Below are positions 50,337 to 59,098 of a stretch of 64,000 bases of DNA, in pieces. How positions within the stretch are numbered: position 1 is the stretch's first letter; every line of letters starts with the position of its first letter. The DNA is from Clostridia bacterium. GTDB lineage: Bacteria > Bacillota > Clostridia > Oscillospirales > CAG-272. Both the position numbers and the translations under genes were made by a program. Location: the NCBI GenBank assembly GCA_017461945.1, contig JAFTSB010000003.1, positions 17,453 to 81,452 on the forward strand, read 5' to 3'. The notes beneath the pieces were generated by a model, which saw nothing but the letters and a program-made list of their open reading frames with translations, had not been told where the DNA came from and did no database searches.

Positions 50337-52058
50337 TTACCCCTTTTCTACTGCCGCTTTGGCACTGATCATGGCTTTGATCTGCGCCGGATCAAATTTG
50401 GCAACGCGAGCGTAGGTGTACAGTCCGTTCTTTTCCTGCTCTACATCATAGAGCTGGGTATAGCAAAAGCCGGTGCAGTCGGGATTGTTCAAAAGCGTGC
50501 TGACCATCATTTCAAATCGGGTCAGAAATTCCTCCTCGGTCTGGGGAGCTGCACCATAGCCCCAAGCGTTGGAGCCGTCGCCGTCCACCTCCCAGCGGAT
50601 GCCGCCGAATTCGGTGACCATATAGGGTTGGCCGTTATAGGTGCCGTTGCGGTCGCCGTACATATGGGGGCGGATGCCCTTTGTAAAGAGGGCTTTGAAC
50701 TTTTCGGCATCCTGCACGTAATCGTGTACGTCATACACATCGGTGACCGTACTGTGCATACTGCCGCTGGTGTCAAACACCGGGCGGGAGGGGTCAAACT
50801 GCTTGGTGATGTGATAAACGGTTTCCAGTACGCGATTGTCTTGGAATTCCGCATGGAAAAAGTCGTTGGTGGAGGTTTCATTAAAGGGGCACCAAGCCAC
50901 AATGGAGGGGTGGTTGATGTCACGCTTCATTACGTCCAGCCATTCGGGCAGCATATAGGCCAGCGCCTCTATTTTGTCGGTGGAAAGCCCCATATCGGGG
51001 AATTCGCCAAAGGTCAAAAAGCCCAAACGGTCGGCGTGATAGAGGTAGCGTGGGTCAAAGACCTTTTCGTGCAACCGTGCGCCGTTAAAGCCCATATCCA
51101 TCGCAAGGTGGATGTCCTTTTCCAAGGCTGTATCGTCGGGGGCGGCATAAATGCCGTCGGGGTAAAAGCCCTGATCCAGCACTGTGCGCAAAAACAGAGG
51201 CTTGCGGTTCAGCATAAAAATGTTGTTTTCAAAGCCCACCTCGCGAATGCCGAAATAGGTGGTTACGGTGTCCAGAATGTCGTCACCGCGCCGCAGGGTC
51301 AAGCGGCAATCGTACAGATGGCCCTCGCCCACGTCCCACAGCTTGGGGTCATCCACATGAAAGACGGTTTGAAAGTCAAAGGCTGTGATCGGCTCTCGGC
51401 GCTTTAGCACCTGCTGCCCCTCGTTGGAAACATCGATTTCCAGCGTGCAGCCCACCGCACTTTTGTCAAAGGCTGCAGACAGCGTCACATCGCCGCACAG
51501 CTCGGTGCGAAAACGGATGCTCTCCATCCGGATCTCGCCGCAGGCCTCCAGCCAGACCGATTGCCAAATACCGCTGGTCCGGGTGTACAGTGCCGAGTAG
51601 GAATGGTACAGGGGAGACTGCTTGCCAGAGGGCTGCTTGGGATCGCGATTGTCATCAAAAACACATACCGTTATGCGATTTTTCGGCAAAATATGGGGCG
51701 TGATATCAAAAAAGAAGGGGGAATAGCCGCCGAAATGCTCGCCCACCTCTACACCGTTGACAAAGACCTTGGCGTGATAATCCACCGCACCAAAGCGCAG
51801 CAGGATCTGCCGACCGTCAAAATGCTTGGGCAAGGTGAATTCCTTGGCATACCACAACCGGAAATGAAAATCCTTGTTTTCAACCCCCGATAGCTTGGAT
51901 TCGGGTGGAAAAGGCACGCGGATGGTCTGCGTCAGCTTTTCCTTTTTCGAGCGGTCGGTTGCCCAATAATGGGCGGCGTTGTCGATCTGAAATTCCCATT
52001 CGCCGTTCAGTAACAGATAATCGGGTCTTGCAAATTGCGGATTAGGGTGCTGCATCAT
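50337..52058 (-). CDS. GH2 family glycoside hydrolase (beta-galactosidase/glucuronidase-like)
   Basis: 573 aa from the ATG at 52058, nine bases after AGGAGG (an ATG three codons upstream abuts that site). Domains: sugar-binding jelly roll (YLLLNGEWEFQIDN; FVNGVEVGEHFGGYSPFFFD), immunoglobulin-like domain (~170-270) and TIM barrel. The acid/base Glu is in WCPFNETSTNDFFH near residue 395 and the nucleophile Glu in YMVTEFGGIRWE near 500. No signal peptide. Shorter than LacZ (~1020 aa); size and motifs are nearer the compact GH2 enzymes. The substrate is not settled. Confidence 0.88.
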   Translation of the reverse strand: MMQHPNPQFARPDYLLLNGEWEFQIDNAAHYWATDRSKKEKLTQTIRVPFPPESKLSGVENKDFHFRLWYAKEFTLPKHFDGRQILLRFGAVDYHAKVFVNGVEVGEHFGGYSPFFFDITPHILPKNRITVCVFDDNRDPKQPSGKQSPLYHSYSALYTRTSGIWQSVWLEACGEIRMESIRFRTELCGDVTLSAAFDKSAVGCTLEIDVSNEGQQVLKRREPITAFDFQTVFHVDDPKLWDVGEGHLYDCRLTLRRGDDILDTVTTYFGIREVGFENNIFMLNRKPLFLRTVLDQGFYPDGIYAAPDDTALEKDIHLAMDMGFNGARLHEKVFDPRYLYHADRLGFLTFGEFPDMGLSTDKIEALAYMLPEWLDVMKRDINHPSIVAWCPFNETSTNDFFHAEFQDNRVLETVYHITKQFDPSRPVFDTSGSMHSTVTDVYDVHDYVQDAEKFKALFTKGIRPHMYGDRNGTYNGQPYMVTEFGGIRWEVDGDGSNAWGYGAAPQTEEEFLTRFEMMVSTLLNNPDCTGFCYTQLYDVEQEKNGLYTYARVAKFDPAQIKAMISAKAAVEKG

Positions 52059-52091
52059 GCTCGGCATCCTCCTTTGGTTGGTGTTATTTGT

Positions 52092-52120
52092 ATTATAGCA
52101 ATGATGCGAAGCAAAGTAAA
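52092..52120 (-). promoter_or_regulatory. Promoter of the GH2 gene
   Basis: Minus strand TTTACT (52120-52115), 17 bp, TATAAT (52097-52092). Confidence 0.75.
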
Positions 52121-52165
52121 GAGGAGATTGGACAAAAAAGCTTTGATATTGGATAAAAGAGTTCG

Positions 52166-52196
52166 GGGGCGGCCTGCATTGATCGCAGGCCGCCCC
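52166..52196 (-). terminator. Terminator of asd
   Basis: GGGGCGGCCTGC at 52166-52177 pairs perfectly with 52185-52196; on the minus strand it lies 14 bases after the asd stop codon and is followed by a partly T-rich tail. Confidence 0.8.
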
Positions 52197-52210
52197 TGTG
52201 TGTTTATGGA

Positions 52211-53287
52211 TCAGTCAAAATAGCCTTCTTTGTGCAGTAGCTCGGCAATCAGCACGGCACCGCCGGCGGCACCGCGCAGAGTGTTGTGAGAAAGCCCCAC
52301 GAACTTCCAGTCGTAAACGCTATCCTCGCGCAAACGGCCTGCCGTAACACCCATGCCTCCGTAAATGTCGCGATCTACGGCTGCCTGGGGGCGGTTATCC
52401 TCCTCAAAGTAGGTGATAAACTGCTCGGGAGCATGGGGGAGCTTCAATGCCTGGGGCTTGCCGGAAAATGTTTTCCAAGCCTTCAGGATCTGTTCCTTGG
52501 TGGGATTCTTGCGGAACTTGACGAATACAGCGGCGGTGTGACCGTTGGTCACAGGCACGCGAATACACTGGGTGGTGATAACGGGCTCGGTGGCCTTAAC
52601 GATCTGGCCGTTTTCGACCTTGCCCCAAACACGCAGGGGCTCCTGCTCGCTCTTTTCCTCCTCGCCGCCGATGTAGGGGATCACATTGTCGATCATTTCG
52701 GGCCATTCGTTAAAGGTCTTACCTGCGCCGGAAATGGCCTGATAGGTGGTGGCCACTACCTCATAGGGCTCAAACTCCAAAAGGGCGGTGAGCATTGGCA
52801 CATAAGATTGGATCGAGCAGTTGGGCTTAACGGCGATAAAGCCGCGCTTGGTGCCAAGGCGCTTGCGCTGATCGGCGATCACGGCAAGGTGCCCGTCGTT
52901 GATCTCGGGGATGACCATAGGAACGTCGGGGGTCCAACGGTGTGCGGAGTTGTTGGAGACCACGGGGATCTCGGCCTTGGCATAGGCCTCCTCCAGCGCG
53001 CGGATGTCCTCCTTTTTCATATCAACGGCGCAAAAAACCACGTTGCAAAGCTTTTTCATTTCGTCGATGTTGGCGGCATCCAGCACCACCATATCGGCAA
53101 ATTTTTCGGGCATGGGAATATCCAGCTTCCAGCGATTGCCTACGGCCTCACGATAGGTCTTGCCTGCCGAACGGGCAGAGGCTGCAAGAGCGGTAACTTC
53201 AAAATAGGGGTGATCGGCAAGCAGCGTGAGAAAACGCTGACCGACCATACCCGTGGCGCCGATCACGCCAACCGGACGTTTGTTCAT
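52211..53287 (-). CDS. asd: Aspartate-semialdehyde dehydrogenase, archaeal/fungal type
   Basis: 358 aa from the ATG at 53287 after AAAGGAGA. Reduces aspartyl phosphate to the semialdehyde for lysine, diaminopimelate, threonine and methionine synthesis. NADP-binding GVIGATGMVGQRFL at residue 6, the catalytic Cys in VKPNCSIQSYVPML, then YQAISGAGKTFNEWPEMIDN, and the conserved RVPVTNGHTAAVFVKF with the catalytic His. This arrangement is that of the archaeal/fungal-type enzyme rather than the standard bacterial one. Confidence 0.95.
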   Translation of the reverse strand: MNKRPVGVIGATGMVGQRFLTLLADHPYFEVTALAASARSAGKTYREAVGNRWKLDIPMPEKFADMVVLDAANIDEMKKLCNVVFCAVDMKKEDIRALEEAYAKAEIPVVSNNSAHRWTPDVPMVIPEINDGHLAVIADQRKRLGTKRGFIAVKPNCSIQSYVPMLTALLEFEPYEVVATTYQAISGAGKTFNEWPEMIDNVIPYIGGEEEKSEQEPLRVWGKVENGQIVKATEPVITTQCIRVPVTNGHTAAVFVKFRKNPTKEQILKAWKTFSGKPQALKLPHAPEQFITYFEEDNRPQAAVDRDIYGGMGVTAGRLREDSVYDWKFVGLSHNTLRGAAGGAVLIAELLHKEGYFD

Positions 53288-53335
53288 GGTGGTATCTCCT
53301 TTGAAAATGGGATGCAAAATGAAATATGATGCAAC

Positions 53336-53364
53336 ATTATAACACAAATCCTGCATCTTGTCAA
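53336..53364 (-). promoter_or_regulatory. Promoter of asd
   Basis: Minus strand TTGACA (53364-53359), 17 bp, TATAAT (53341-53336), both consensus. Confidence 0.88.
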
Positions 53365-53431
53365 CGAAAAATGCGCAGTTTTATCCGATTTTTGAAAAAA
53401 AAGAAAGCGCTTTTTGCATAATTATTCCTTC

Positions 53432-54325
53432 TCATCCGTTTTTATCTACATTCACCTGGCGATAAAGCTCGTTTTTGGGGATGCCGCGCTCCTTGGCCGC
53501 CGCCTTAATGGCATCCATACGGGAAAGGCCGCTTTTTTCATAATATGCCACGTGCTCGGCAGGGGAGAGTGCCAACCGCGCGGCGCTCTTGTCGCTGGTG
53601 GGGGCAATGTAGGTGCCGCCGCCAAGAATCAGTACGTATTCGCCGCGTGGCTCGTTTTGCGCATAGTGCGTCACTGCCTCGCCCAGCGTGGTGCGCAGGA
53701 TCTCCTCGTTACGCTTGGTCAGCTCGCGGCACAGCGCCACCGGGCGATCGGCACCCAAGGCGGCCGATAGGTCATCCAACGTGGTGCGCAGCTTGTGGGG
53801 GGCCTCATACAGAATCATGGTGGCATCCCCTCTGGCAATGGCCTCCAGCCGAGCGCGGCGCTTGGTTTTTTCCACGGGCAAAAAGCCCTCAAAGGTAAAG
53901 CGCGAGGTGGGCAGACCCGAAAGCGTGAGAGCTGTGATGGCGGCGCAGCAGCCGGGAATGGCGGTAACGGGTACGTGGTTTTCGGCACAGAGGGCCACCA
54001 GATCCTCGCCGGGGTCGCTGATGGCAGGGGTGCCGGCATCGCTGCAAAGAGCGCAGGATTCACCGGCCAGCAATCGCGCAACGATTTGGGGGCCGCGCTC
54101 CTTCTTGTTGTGCTCATAGTAGGAGACCATCGGCCGCGAGATCCCAAGGTAGGCCAGCAGCTTGCCGGTGTTGCGGGTGTCCTCGGCGGCCACAAAGTCT
54201 ACCTCTGCCAGCACCTTTATGGCGCGTTCGGAAAGATCGGCAAGGTTGCCGATGGGGGTAGAAACCAAATATAGAGTGCCACCGCAAATGGCATTCTTTT
54301 CTTCACTTGTGGATGTGCGACTCAT
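53432..54325 (-). CDS. rsmI: 16S rRNA (cytidine-1402 2'-O)-methyltransferase RsmI
   Basis: 297 aa from the ATG at 54325 (ribosome-binding site AGAAAGGAAC). Tetrapyrrole-methylase fold with the RsmI signature GTLYLVSTPIGNLADLSERA at residue 17, VAAEDTRNTGKLL, and SDAGTPAISDPGEDLV near 90, then YEAPHKLRTTLDDL. Modifies C1402 in the ribosomal P-site. In Bacillus the gene follows holB-ricT-yabA-trmN6-yazA; here it is in the same neighbourhood with two insertions. Confidence 0.96.
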   Translation of the reverse strand: MSRTSTSEEKNAICGGTLYLVSTPIGNLADLSERAIKVLAEVDFVAAEDTRNTGKLLAYLGISRPMVSYYEHNKKERGPQIVARLLAGESCALCSDAGTPAISDPGEDLVALCAENHVPVTAIPGCCAAITALTLSGLPTSRFTFEGFLPVEKTKRRARLEAIARGDATMILYEAPHKLRTTLDDLSAALGADRPVALCRELTKRNEEILRTTLGEAVTHYAQNEPRGEYVLILGGGTYIAPTSDKSAARLALSPAEHVAYYEKSGLSRMDAIKAAAKERGIPKNELYRQVNVDKNG

Positions 54326-54342
54326 GGTGTTCCTTTCTGCAC

Positions 54343-54369
54343 ACGGCAGGGGCCGTGGCGCATAAAATA
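54343..54369 (+). promoter_or_regulatory. Sigma-K-like promoter of the amidase gene
   Basis: CATAAAATA at 54361-54369 matches the sigma-K -10 consensus CATAnnnTA exactly, and an AC dinucleotide (54343-54344) is 16 bases upstream as in the short sigma-K -35 element. No sigma-A-type promoter is visible before the gene. Confidence 0.5.
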
Positions 54370-54397
54370 AAGATAGCAATCAAAGGGGGTAACAAGC

Positions 54398-54964
54398 GTG
54401 GCGATCAAAATTTATTTGGATCAAGGGCATAATCCCGTCAACCCCAATGCAGGGGCAGAGGGCAATGGACTGCGGGAGCAGGATCTGGTGTTTCGCATTG
54501 GCGTAGAGACAGCCGCCCTACTCAACAGCAATCCGGATTTCGAGGCAAGGCTTTCCCGGCCCACGGCCGACACACAGCTGGGGGGCTCCAATGCCTCCAG
54601 CCTGGCAGCTCGCGTGCAGGATGCCAATGCGTGGGGAGCGGATTATTTCATCAGTTTGCACACCAATGCTTATGACTCGCCTGCTGCCACGGGCAGCGAG
54701 GCTTTTGTGTTTCAGCAAGGGGGCGTGGCGGCTGCCTTGGCCGCCGATATTTTAGAGGGGCTGGAGCGCGAGACCGGTCTTTTCAATCGCGGTGTGTTTT
54801 CCAGGCCTTCGCTTTATGTGCTGCGGCGCACCGCCATGCCTGCCATTTTGTTGGAGCTTGGCTTTATTTCGAATCCACGGGATGCCCGATTGATGAACGA
54901 GCAGCCCGAGCTGTTTGCCCGTGGGATCTATGAGGGGGTCGTGCAATACGTGAACAGCACTTAA
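54398..54964 (+). CDS. N-acetylmuramoyl-L-alanine amidase (Amidase_3), no signal peptide
   Basis: 188 aa from a GTG after AAGGGGGTAAC. Zinc amidase fold: the first His in IYLDQGHNPVNPNAG, Glu in GLREQDLVFRIG, the second His in DYFISLHTNAYD near residue 90, and the catalytic Glu in PAILLELGFISNPRDA near 153. It lacks a signal peptide and cell-wall-binding repeats, like mother-cell-lysis amidases of the CwlC type, which act from inside. The sigma-K-like promoter fits this. It interrupts the minus-strand rsmI cluster and overlaps the convergent methyltransferase gene by 4 bases. Confidence 0.9.
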   Translation: MAIKIYLDQGHNPVNPNAGAEGNGLREQDLVFRIGVETAALLNSNPDFEARLSRPTADTQLGGSNASSLAARVQDANAWGADYFISLHTNAYDSPAATGSEAFVFQQGGVAAALAADILEGLERETGLFNRGVFSRPSLYVLRRTAMPAILLELGFISNPRDARLMNEQPELFARGIYEGVVQYVNST

Positions 54965-55722
54965 AAGTGCCCCTCGTCATAGATGGTCTGCGCCCTTGGA
55001 GATAGGGCTTTTTCCACCCCGTTGGGGCCTGTTTCGTGCAAAAAGAGTGGGGGAAGGATCGCAAGCCCTTCCGCACCGCCCAGTACCGCCTCGGTCAGTA
55101 CCATGCTGGGCTCCTTGTCCCGATGATCGTGGACGAACACCATGCGCTTGGGGGCCAGCTTGTGTTTTTTGAGGGCGGCAAACAGACTTTCCAAGCGGTC
55201 GGGACGGTAAACGGTATAGAACCTTCCACCATATTTCAGACATCTGGCCGCTGCGGCGGCGAAATCGTCCATGCAACCGAGAATTTCGTGCCTTGCGATC
55301 TGTTTTTCCCCGTGGGGAGAGGCATAGCCACTGTCGGCACGCATATAGGGGGGATTGGAGAATACCACGTCCAGCTCACCGTCGAGATCGGTGGGCGTCA
55401 GCTGGCGCACATCACGCAAAAACACGGATACGGTATCGGAAAAACCGTTCAAATGAACGTTTTTTTGAGCCAACTCCGCATAGGTGGGCTGGGCCTCGAT
55501 GGCGTAGATCTTGCGGTAGGTGTGACGGGCGGCCAGCAGCAGGGCAATGATCCCCGTGCCACAGCCGAAATCAGCGGCGCGGCCGTTGGAGGCAGGACGG
55601 CAGAAGGCAGAAAGCAAAAAGGCATCGCTGCCAAAGGTCAGGCCGTTTTTGCGGCGGATCAGACGAATGTGCTCGTTGACCTCGTCCAACTGCTCATCGG
55701 GGGAAAGAACCGGTGCTTGCAC
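54961..55722 (-). CDS. TrmN6-like tRNA (adenine-N6) methyltransferase
   Basis: 253 aa from a GTG at 55722, 7 bases behind AAAGGAG; the longer in-frame reading has no ribosome-binding site. SAM-binding motif I is AADFGCGTGIIALLLAAR near residue 48, and the DNA/RNA adenine methylase motif NPPY occurs in VVFSNPPYMR near 120. The family (YabB/TrmN6) methylates A37 of tRNA1-Val. Its place next to the rsmI and ricT genes is conserved in Firmicutes. Confidence 0.9.
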   Translation of the reverse strand: MQAPVLSPDEQLDEVNEHIRLIRRKNGLTFGSDAFLLSAFCRPASNGRAADFGCGTGIIALLLAARHTYRKIYAIEAQPTYAELAQKNVHLNGFSDTVSVFLRDVRQLTPTDLDGELDVVFSNPPYMRADSGYASPHGEKQIARHEILGCMDDFAAAAARCLKYGGRFYTVYRPDRLESLFAALKKHKLAPKRMVFVHDHRDKEPSMVLTEAVLGGAEGLAILPPLFLHETGPNGVEKALSPRAQTIYDEGHF

Positions 55723-55802
55723 GGGGGATCTCCTTTCGTTTTCATCGGTAAAAATCGTGTATATTGTACCATGCCTTGGGGCAAATTGCAAGCCTTACAT
55801 CA

Positions 55803-55848
55803 AACAAAAGCGACGTGAAGGGGGGAACCGCTTCGCGCCGCTTTTGTT
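55803..55848 (-). terminator. Terminator of the ferredoxin gene
   Basis: AACAAAAGCG at 55803-55812 pairs with 55839-55848, with an inner GAAG/CTTC stem, and on the minus strand ends in TTTTGTTT. Confidence 0.75.
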
Positions 55849-55867
55849 CGTATTGTGCGTATGTTTT

Positions 55868-56038
55868 TTACTCAGCCTTGGGAGCGCCAACAGGGCAAGC
55901 ACCCTCGCAAGCGCCGCACTCAACGCAGAGCTCTGCGTTGATCACGTACTTGCCGTCACCCTCAGCGATAGCACCAACGGGGCAAGCATCAACGCAAGCG
56001 CCGCAGGATACGCAATCATCAGAAATCTTGTAAGCCAT
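55868..56038 (-). CDS. 2[4Fe-4S] ferredoxin
   Basis: 56 aa from the ATG at 56038 after GGAGG. Two CxxCxxCxxxCP clusters (CVSCGACVDACPVG and CVECGACEGACPVG), the clostridial ferredoxin pattern; length is exactly that of the family. A low-potential electron carrier, which could serve hydrogenase, pyruvate:ferredoxin oxidoreductase or the activases at 30-34 kb. It has its own leader and terminator and is inserted between trmN6 and ricT. Confidence 0.96.
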   Translation of the reverse strand: MAYKISDDCVSCGACVDACPVGAIAEGDGKYVINAELCVECGACEGACPVGAPKAE

Positions 56039-56141
56039 GGTTAATTTACCTCCATTACACGTGATACTGCTATTGTAGCATACTTTTTTCAAAAAGGAAA
56101 GACCTTTTGTGAAAAACAAGAAAATATTTTTTGGCAGAGAT

Positions 56142-57767
56142 TTAATTTCCTGCCTGCTCCACAATGGTTTCCCCGGCCTTTACCTCGGCATTTTCCGTCA
56201 TGTTCCGGGGCGGCTCGACGGGTTTTGCGGGGCTGGATTCCCGGCGGATGGGGGTGACGTCATCCCGATGATACAGCTTGGGCTCCTCCTCGGGGGCGGC
56301 ATCCAGCTTGACCTTCACCGTGCCGGCCAGGGGAGTGGCATCTACCACAACGCCGTTCCCGTCGGGGGTGGAAACAAGAGTGTCCTTTTTGGGGGTGAGC
56401 TGTGCCTCCAACTGATAGGTCTCGTGCTCATAGCGCAGGCAGCACATCAGTCTGCCACAGCAGCCCGAGATCTTGGAGGTGTTGATGGAAAGCCCCTGCT
56501 CCTTGGCCATTTTAATGGAGACCTGGCCGAAATCGGAAAGGAAGGTGGAACAGCAGAAGGGGCGACCGCACATACCCAGACCGCCAATAAGACGGGATTC
56601 GTCGCGGATGCCGATCTGGCGCAGCTCGATGCGGGTATGGAATACACCGGCGAGGTCGCGCACCAGCTCGCGGAAGTCCACGCGCCCCTCGGAGGTGAAG
56701 TAGAACAGCAGTTTGGAGTTGTCAAAGGTGTACTGGGCATCTACCAGTCGCATATCCAGCTTGTGATAGGCGATCTTGTCAGCGCAGATCTTCAGGGCCT
56801 CAGCCTCACGGCGGCGATTCTCCTGCTCGTGGGCCTTATCCTCGGGGGTGGCGTGACGGAGTACCGAGCGCAGGGGCTGGATCACGTCCTTTTCAGCGAT
56901 CTTACGCTTCAACATGACGATCTCACCCAGCTCGGGGCCTCTGGCGGTGTCCACCAGGACCTCGTCTCCAATGCGGTAGGTTTTGTTTTCGGGGGCGAAG
57001 AAATAGACCTTGCCGGCGTGGCGGAAACGCACGCCTACTACCTCAACGGCTTTGCCGTCGGGGATGGGAAAGCCGCAGGGAATATCCTCCAGTAAATAGG
57101 CAGCGGTGGCAATGTCTACGGCAAACTCGTCAGAGGAAACGGCCAGCTCCTCCTGCTTTTTGTCCTTGCGGAGGAGAGAGCTGCCAAAGGTGGTGCCCAG
57201 CGTTGGGGTGCCGAATTCCTCGTCCAACGCCTTTTGCAAGGAATCGCTGATAGTTTCTGTGGCAGGAGCCTTGGGCGCTTTTATTTCCTCGCGGCGGTCG
57301 TTGCCGCGGCGCTGCTCGTGACGGCGATCGGCATCGTTGTGAGGCTGACCGTCGTTGCGGTGCGCCTCCTCGGTGGGGCGCTGATGATCACGGCGATCGT
57401 TGCCGCGGCGATTGTTGCGTCCGTGGCGATTTCCGCCTTGACGGTTGTTGTCCGGATGCTTGCCGCCGTTTTCTGCCTTTTCCGCTGCCTGCGGAGCCGT
57501 GGTCGCTGTCTCGGTATTGCCTTGCGGACGATGCTCAGGACGATTGCCGCGGTGGTGATTTTTGTGATGGCGATTGTTGCGGCGGTCACCGTCATTAGCG
57601 CGGCCTTCGCCGTTGTTGCGACGGTCGTTTGGCCGACGCTCGTTGTTTTCCTTGCGCTCGCCCTGGGGGGCGGGGGGATTGAAATTACCGGGGCGCACCG
57701 AAATGCGCTGTCCGTTGCGGTTTTCGCCACCCTCGTGACGGGGGGCGTTCTTTTTGTTATCTTCCAT
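56142..57767 (-). CDS. ricT: RicT/YaaT (PSP1 domain) protein with a long N-terminal basic tail
   Basis: 541 aa, ATG after AAGGAG. Residues ~190-470 are the PSP1/YaaT domain: VEVVGVRFRHAGKVYFFAPE, KLLFYFTSEGRVDFRELVRD, and the cysteine-rich GLGMCGRPFCCSTFLSDFG and SGCCGRLMCCLRYEHETY, which in Bacillus help hold the RicAFT iron-sulphur clusters. The complex stimulates RNase Y and affects sporulation and competence. Unusual: ~170 N-terminal residues of Asn/Arg/His/Gly-rich sequence (DGDRRNNRHHKNHHRG), absent from Bacillus YaaT (~275 aa). Nine bases behind holB. Confidence 0.92.
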   Translation of the reverse strand: MEDNKKNAPRHEGGENRNGQRISVRPGNFNPPAPQGERKENNERRPNDRRNNGEGRANDGDRRNNRHHKNHHRGNRPEHRPQGNTETATTAPQAAEKAENGGKHPDNNRQGGNRHGRNNRRGNDRRDHQRPTEEAHRNDGQPHNDADRRHEQRRGNDRREEIKAPKAPATETISDSLQKALDEEFGTPTLGTTFGSSLLRKDKKQEELAVSSDEFAVDIATAAYLLEDIPCGFPIPDGKAVEVVGVRFRHAGKVYFFAPENKTYRIGDEVLVDTARGPELGEIVMLKRKIAEKDVIQPLRSVLRHATPEDKAHEQENRRREAEALKICADKIAYHKLDMRLVDAQYTFDNSKLLFYFTSEGRVDFRELVRDLAGVFHTRIELRQIGIRDESRLIGGLGMCGRPFCCSTFLSDFGQVSIKMAKEQGLSINTSKISGCCGRLMCCLRYEHETYQLEAQLTPKKDTLVSTPDGNGVVVDATPLAGTVKVKLDAAPEEEPKLYHRDDVTPIRRESSPAKPVEPPRNMTENAEVKAGETIVEQAGN

Positions 57768-57776
57768 GGATTCTCC

Positions 57777-58826
57777 TTATGCCAAAAGGCGATTTTGCAG
57801 CTGCACCAATAGCAGGCGCACGTTGCCGTTTGCCGACAGAGCGGCAAGAGTGGATCGGATGGCCTCGATCTGCTTTAGCAGTCGATGGGCGGTAAAACGG
57901 ATGCACAGCTCGCCGGCCTCCTCCCGATCGGTAAAAAACAGAAGCTCTGCTTGTTCGCTGTAGGTGAGTACCAAAAGGTCGCGCAGGGCGCTTTCCAACA
58001 GCAGGAGCTTGGTGCTGACCTCCTCGCGTTTTGCGCCAAAAGCCAGCAGGGCGATCAGCAGCTCGTCGGGGCGCGTGCGCTGTGCCAAAAGGTGACAAAT
58101 ACCGGATACGGTAGCGCGATTTTCAAGCATTGGGCCACGGTTTTGCTCGTCCAGCAGCTCCATGGCGGCGCCGATGCGCCCACCCGACATCCGCAGGATA
58201 GCGGCCAGCTCACGGGGGGCGGAGGCCTCCAGGGCTGTGGCTGCTTGCAGCAGCTTTTTGTTCGGCTGACGGGCAAGCAAATAGTGCTTCATCTCCTCAT
58301 CGCTTACCGGCTGCATACGAAGGATAGGGGCACGGGAGCGAATGGTCTCCAGCAGGGCGCCGGCATCCTCGGCCAGTAAAAAGAACAGCACGAATTTTGG
58401 CGGCTCCTCCAGGGTCAAAAGCAGCGCATTCTGTGCCTGAGTGGTCATGGTATGCGCATCGTGGATCAAGTAGACCTTAAAGCTGAGATCGTTGGGTACT
58501 GTGATCACATCGTTGCGCAAGGCGCGCACCACATCCACACCCATGGTGGATTTGCCCTCCTCGCGGTAGATGTGGATCACGTCGGGGGAGTTGCCCTCCC
58601 GGATCTTGTGGCAGCTGGGGCACTCGGTGCAGGGCAGGGGAAACGCACCGTTTTCGAGGTGCTGGCAGGCCAGTGCCGTTGCCAGTTCGGTTGCCAGCGT
58701 ACTTTTGCCAATGCCCTTAGGCCCTTCCAGTATATAGGCGTGAGAAAAGGATCCGCTTTCAATATCTCGGCCAAGGCGTTGGCGCAGGGCGTTATTGCCC
58801 GCAACCGTGCCAAAATATTCGCGCAT
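57777..58826 (-). CDS. holB: DNA polymerase III subunit delta' (HolB)
   Basis: 349 aa from the ATG at 58826 after GAGGTGAG. Clamp-loader AAA+ fold: ILEGPKGIGKSTLATELA (Walker A) near residue 35, a zinc-binding group CQHLENG..CTECPSCHKI, VYLIHDAHTMTTQAQNALL near 125 and LFFLLAEDAGALLETIRSRA (sensor 1). Part of the clamp loader. It precedes ricT as in Bacillus. Confidence 0.92.
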   Translation of the reverse strand: MREYFGTVAGNNALRQRLGRDIESGSFSHAYILEGPKGIGKSTLATELATALACQHLENGAFPLPCTECPSCHKIREGNSPDVIHIYREEGKSTMGVDVVRALRNDVITVPNDLSFKVYLIHDAHTMTTQAQNALLLTLEEPPKFVLFFLLAEDAGALLETIRSRAPILRMQPVSDEEMKHYLLARQPNKKLLQAATALEASAPRELAAILRMSGGRIGAAMELLDEQNRGPMLENRATVSGICHLLAQRTRPDELLIALLAFGAKREEVSTKLLLLESALRDLLVLTYSEQAELLFFTDREEAGELCIRFTAHRLLKQIEAIRSTLAALSANGNVRLLLVQLQNRLLA

Positions 58827-58867
58827 CTTTCTCACCTCACCAACGGCACATAATACTTCAACATATT

Positions 58868-58896
58868 ATTATAACAGAAGTGTGTCAAAAAGTCAA
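58868..58896 (-). promoter_or_regulatory. Promoter of holB-ricT
   Basis: Minus strand TTGACT (58896-58891), 17 bp, TATAAT (58873-58868). Confidence 0.8.
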
Positions 58897-59066
58897 CGGA
58901 TTTTGCACAGGGAACACGGGAAAGTTTTGGATGTGGCGCAAAGAGTCGCGCACGAGGAAATGACAAAGCCAAAGCCGGTGATGGGGCGGAACCTGCATGA
59001 AAGGATGCGCAAAAAGTTGAAAAAATGATCACCGTTTGCTGGTTTTTGTGTTTTCAAGGATAAAAA

Positions 59067-59098
59067 GAGCAGGGGCAGCGGATTCGCTGCCCCTGCTC
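59067..59098 (-). terminator. Perfect hairpin with a T5 tail on the minus strand
   Basis: GAGCAGGGGCAGCG at 59067-59080 pairs with 59085-59098; on the minus strand it is followed by TTTTTATCC. No protein gene ends here, so it may close an unrecognised minus-strand transcript. Confidence 0.75.
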
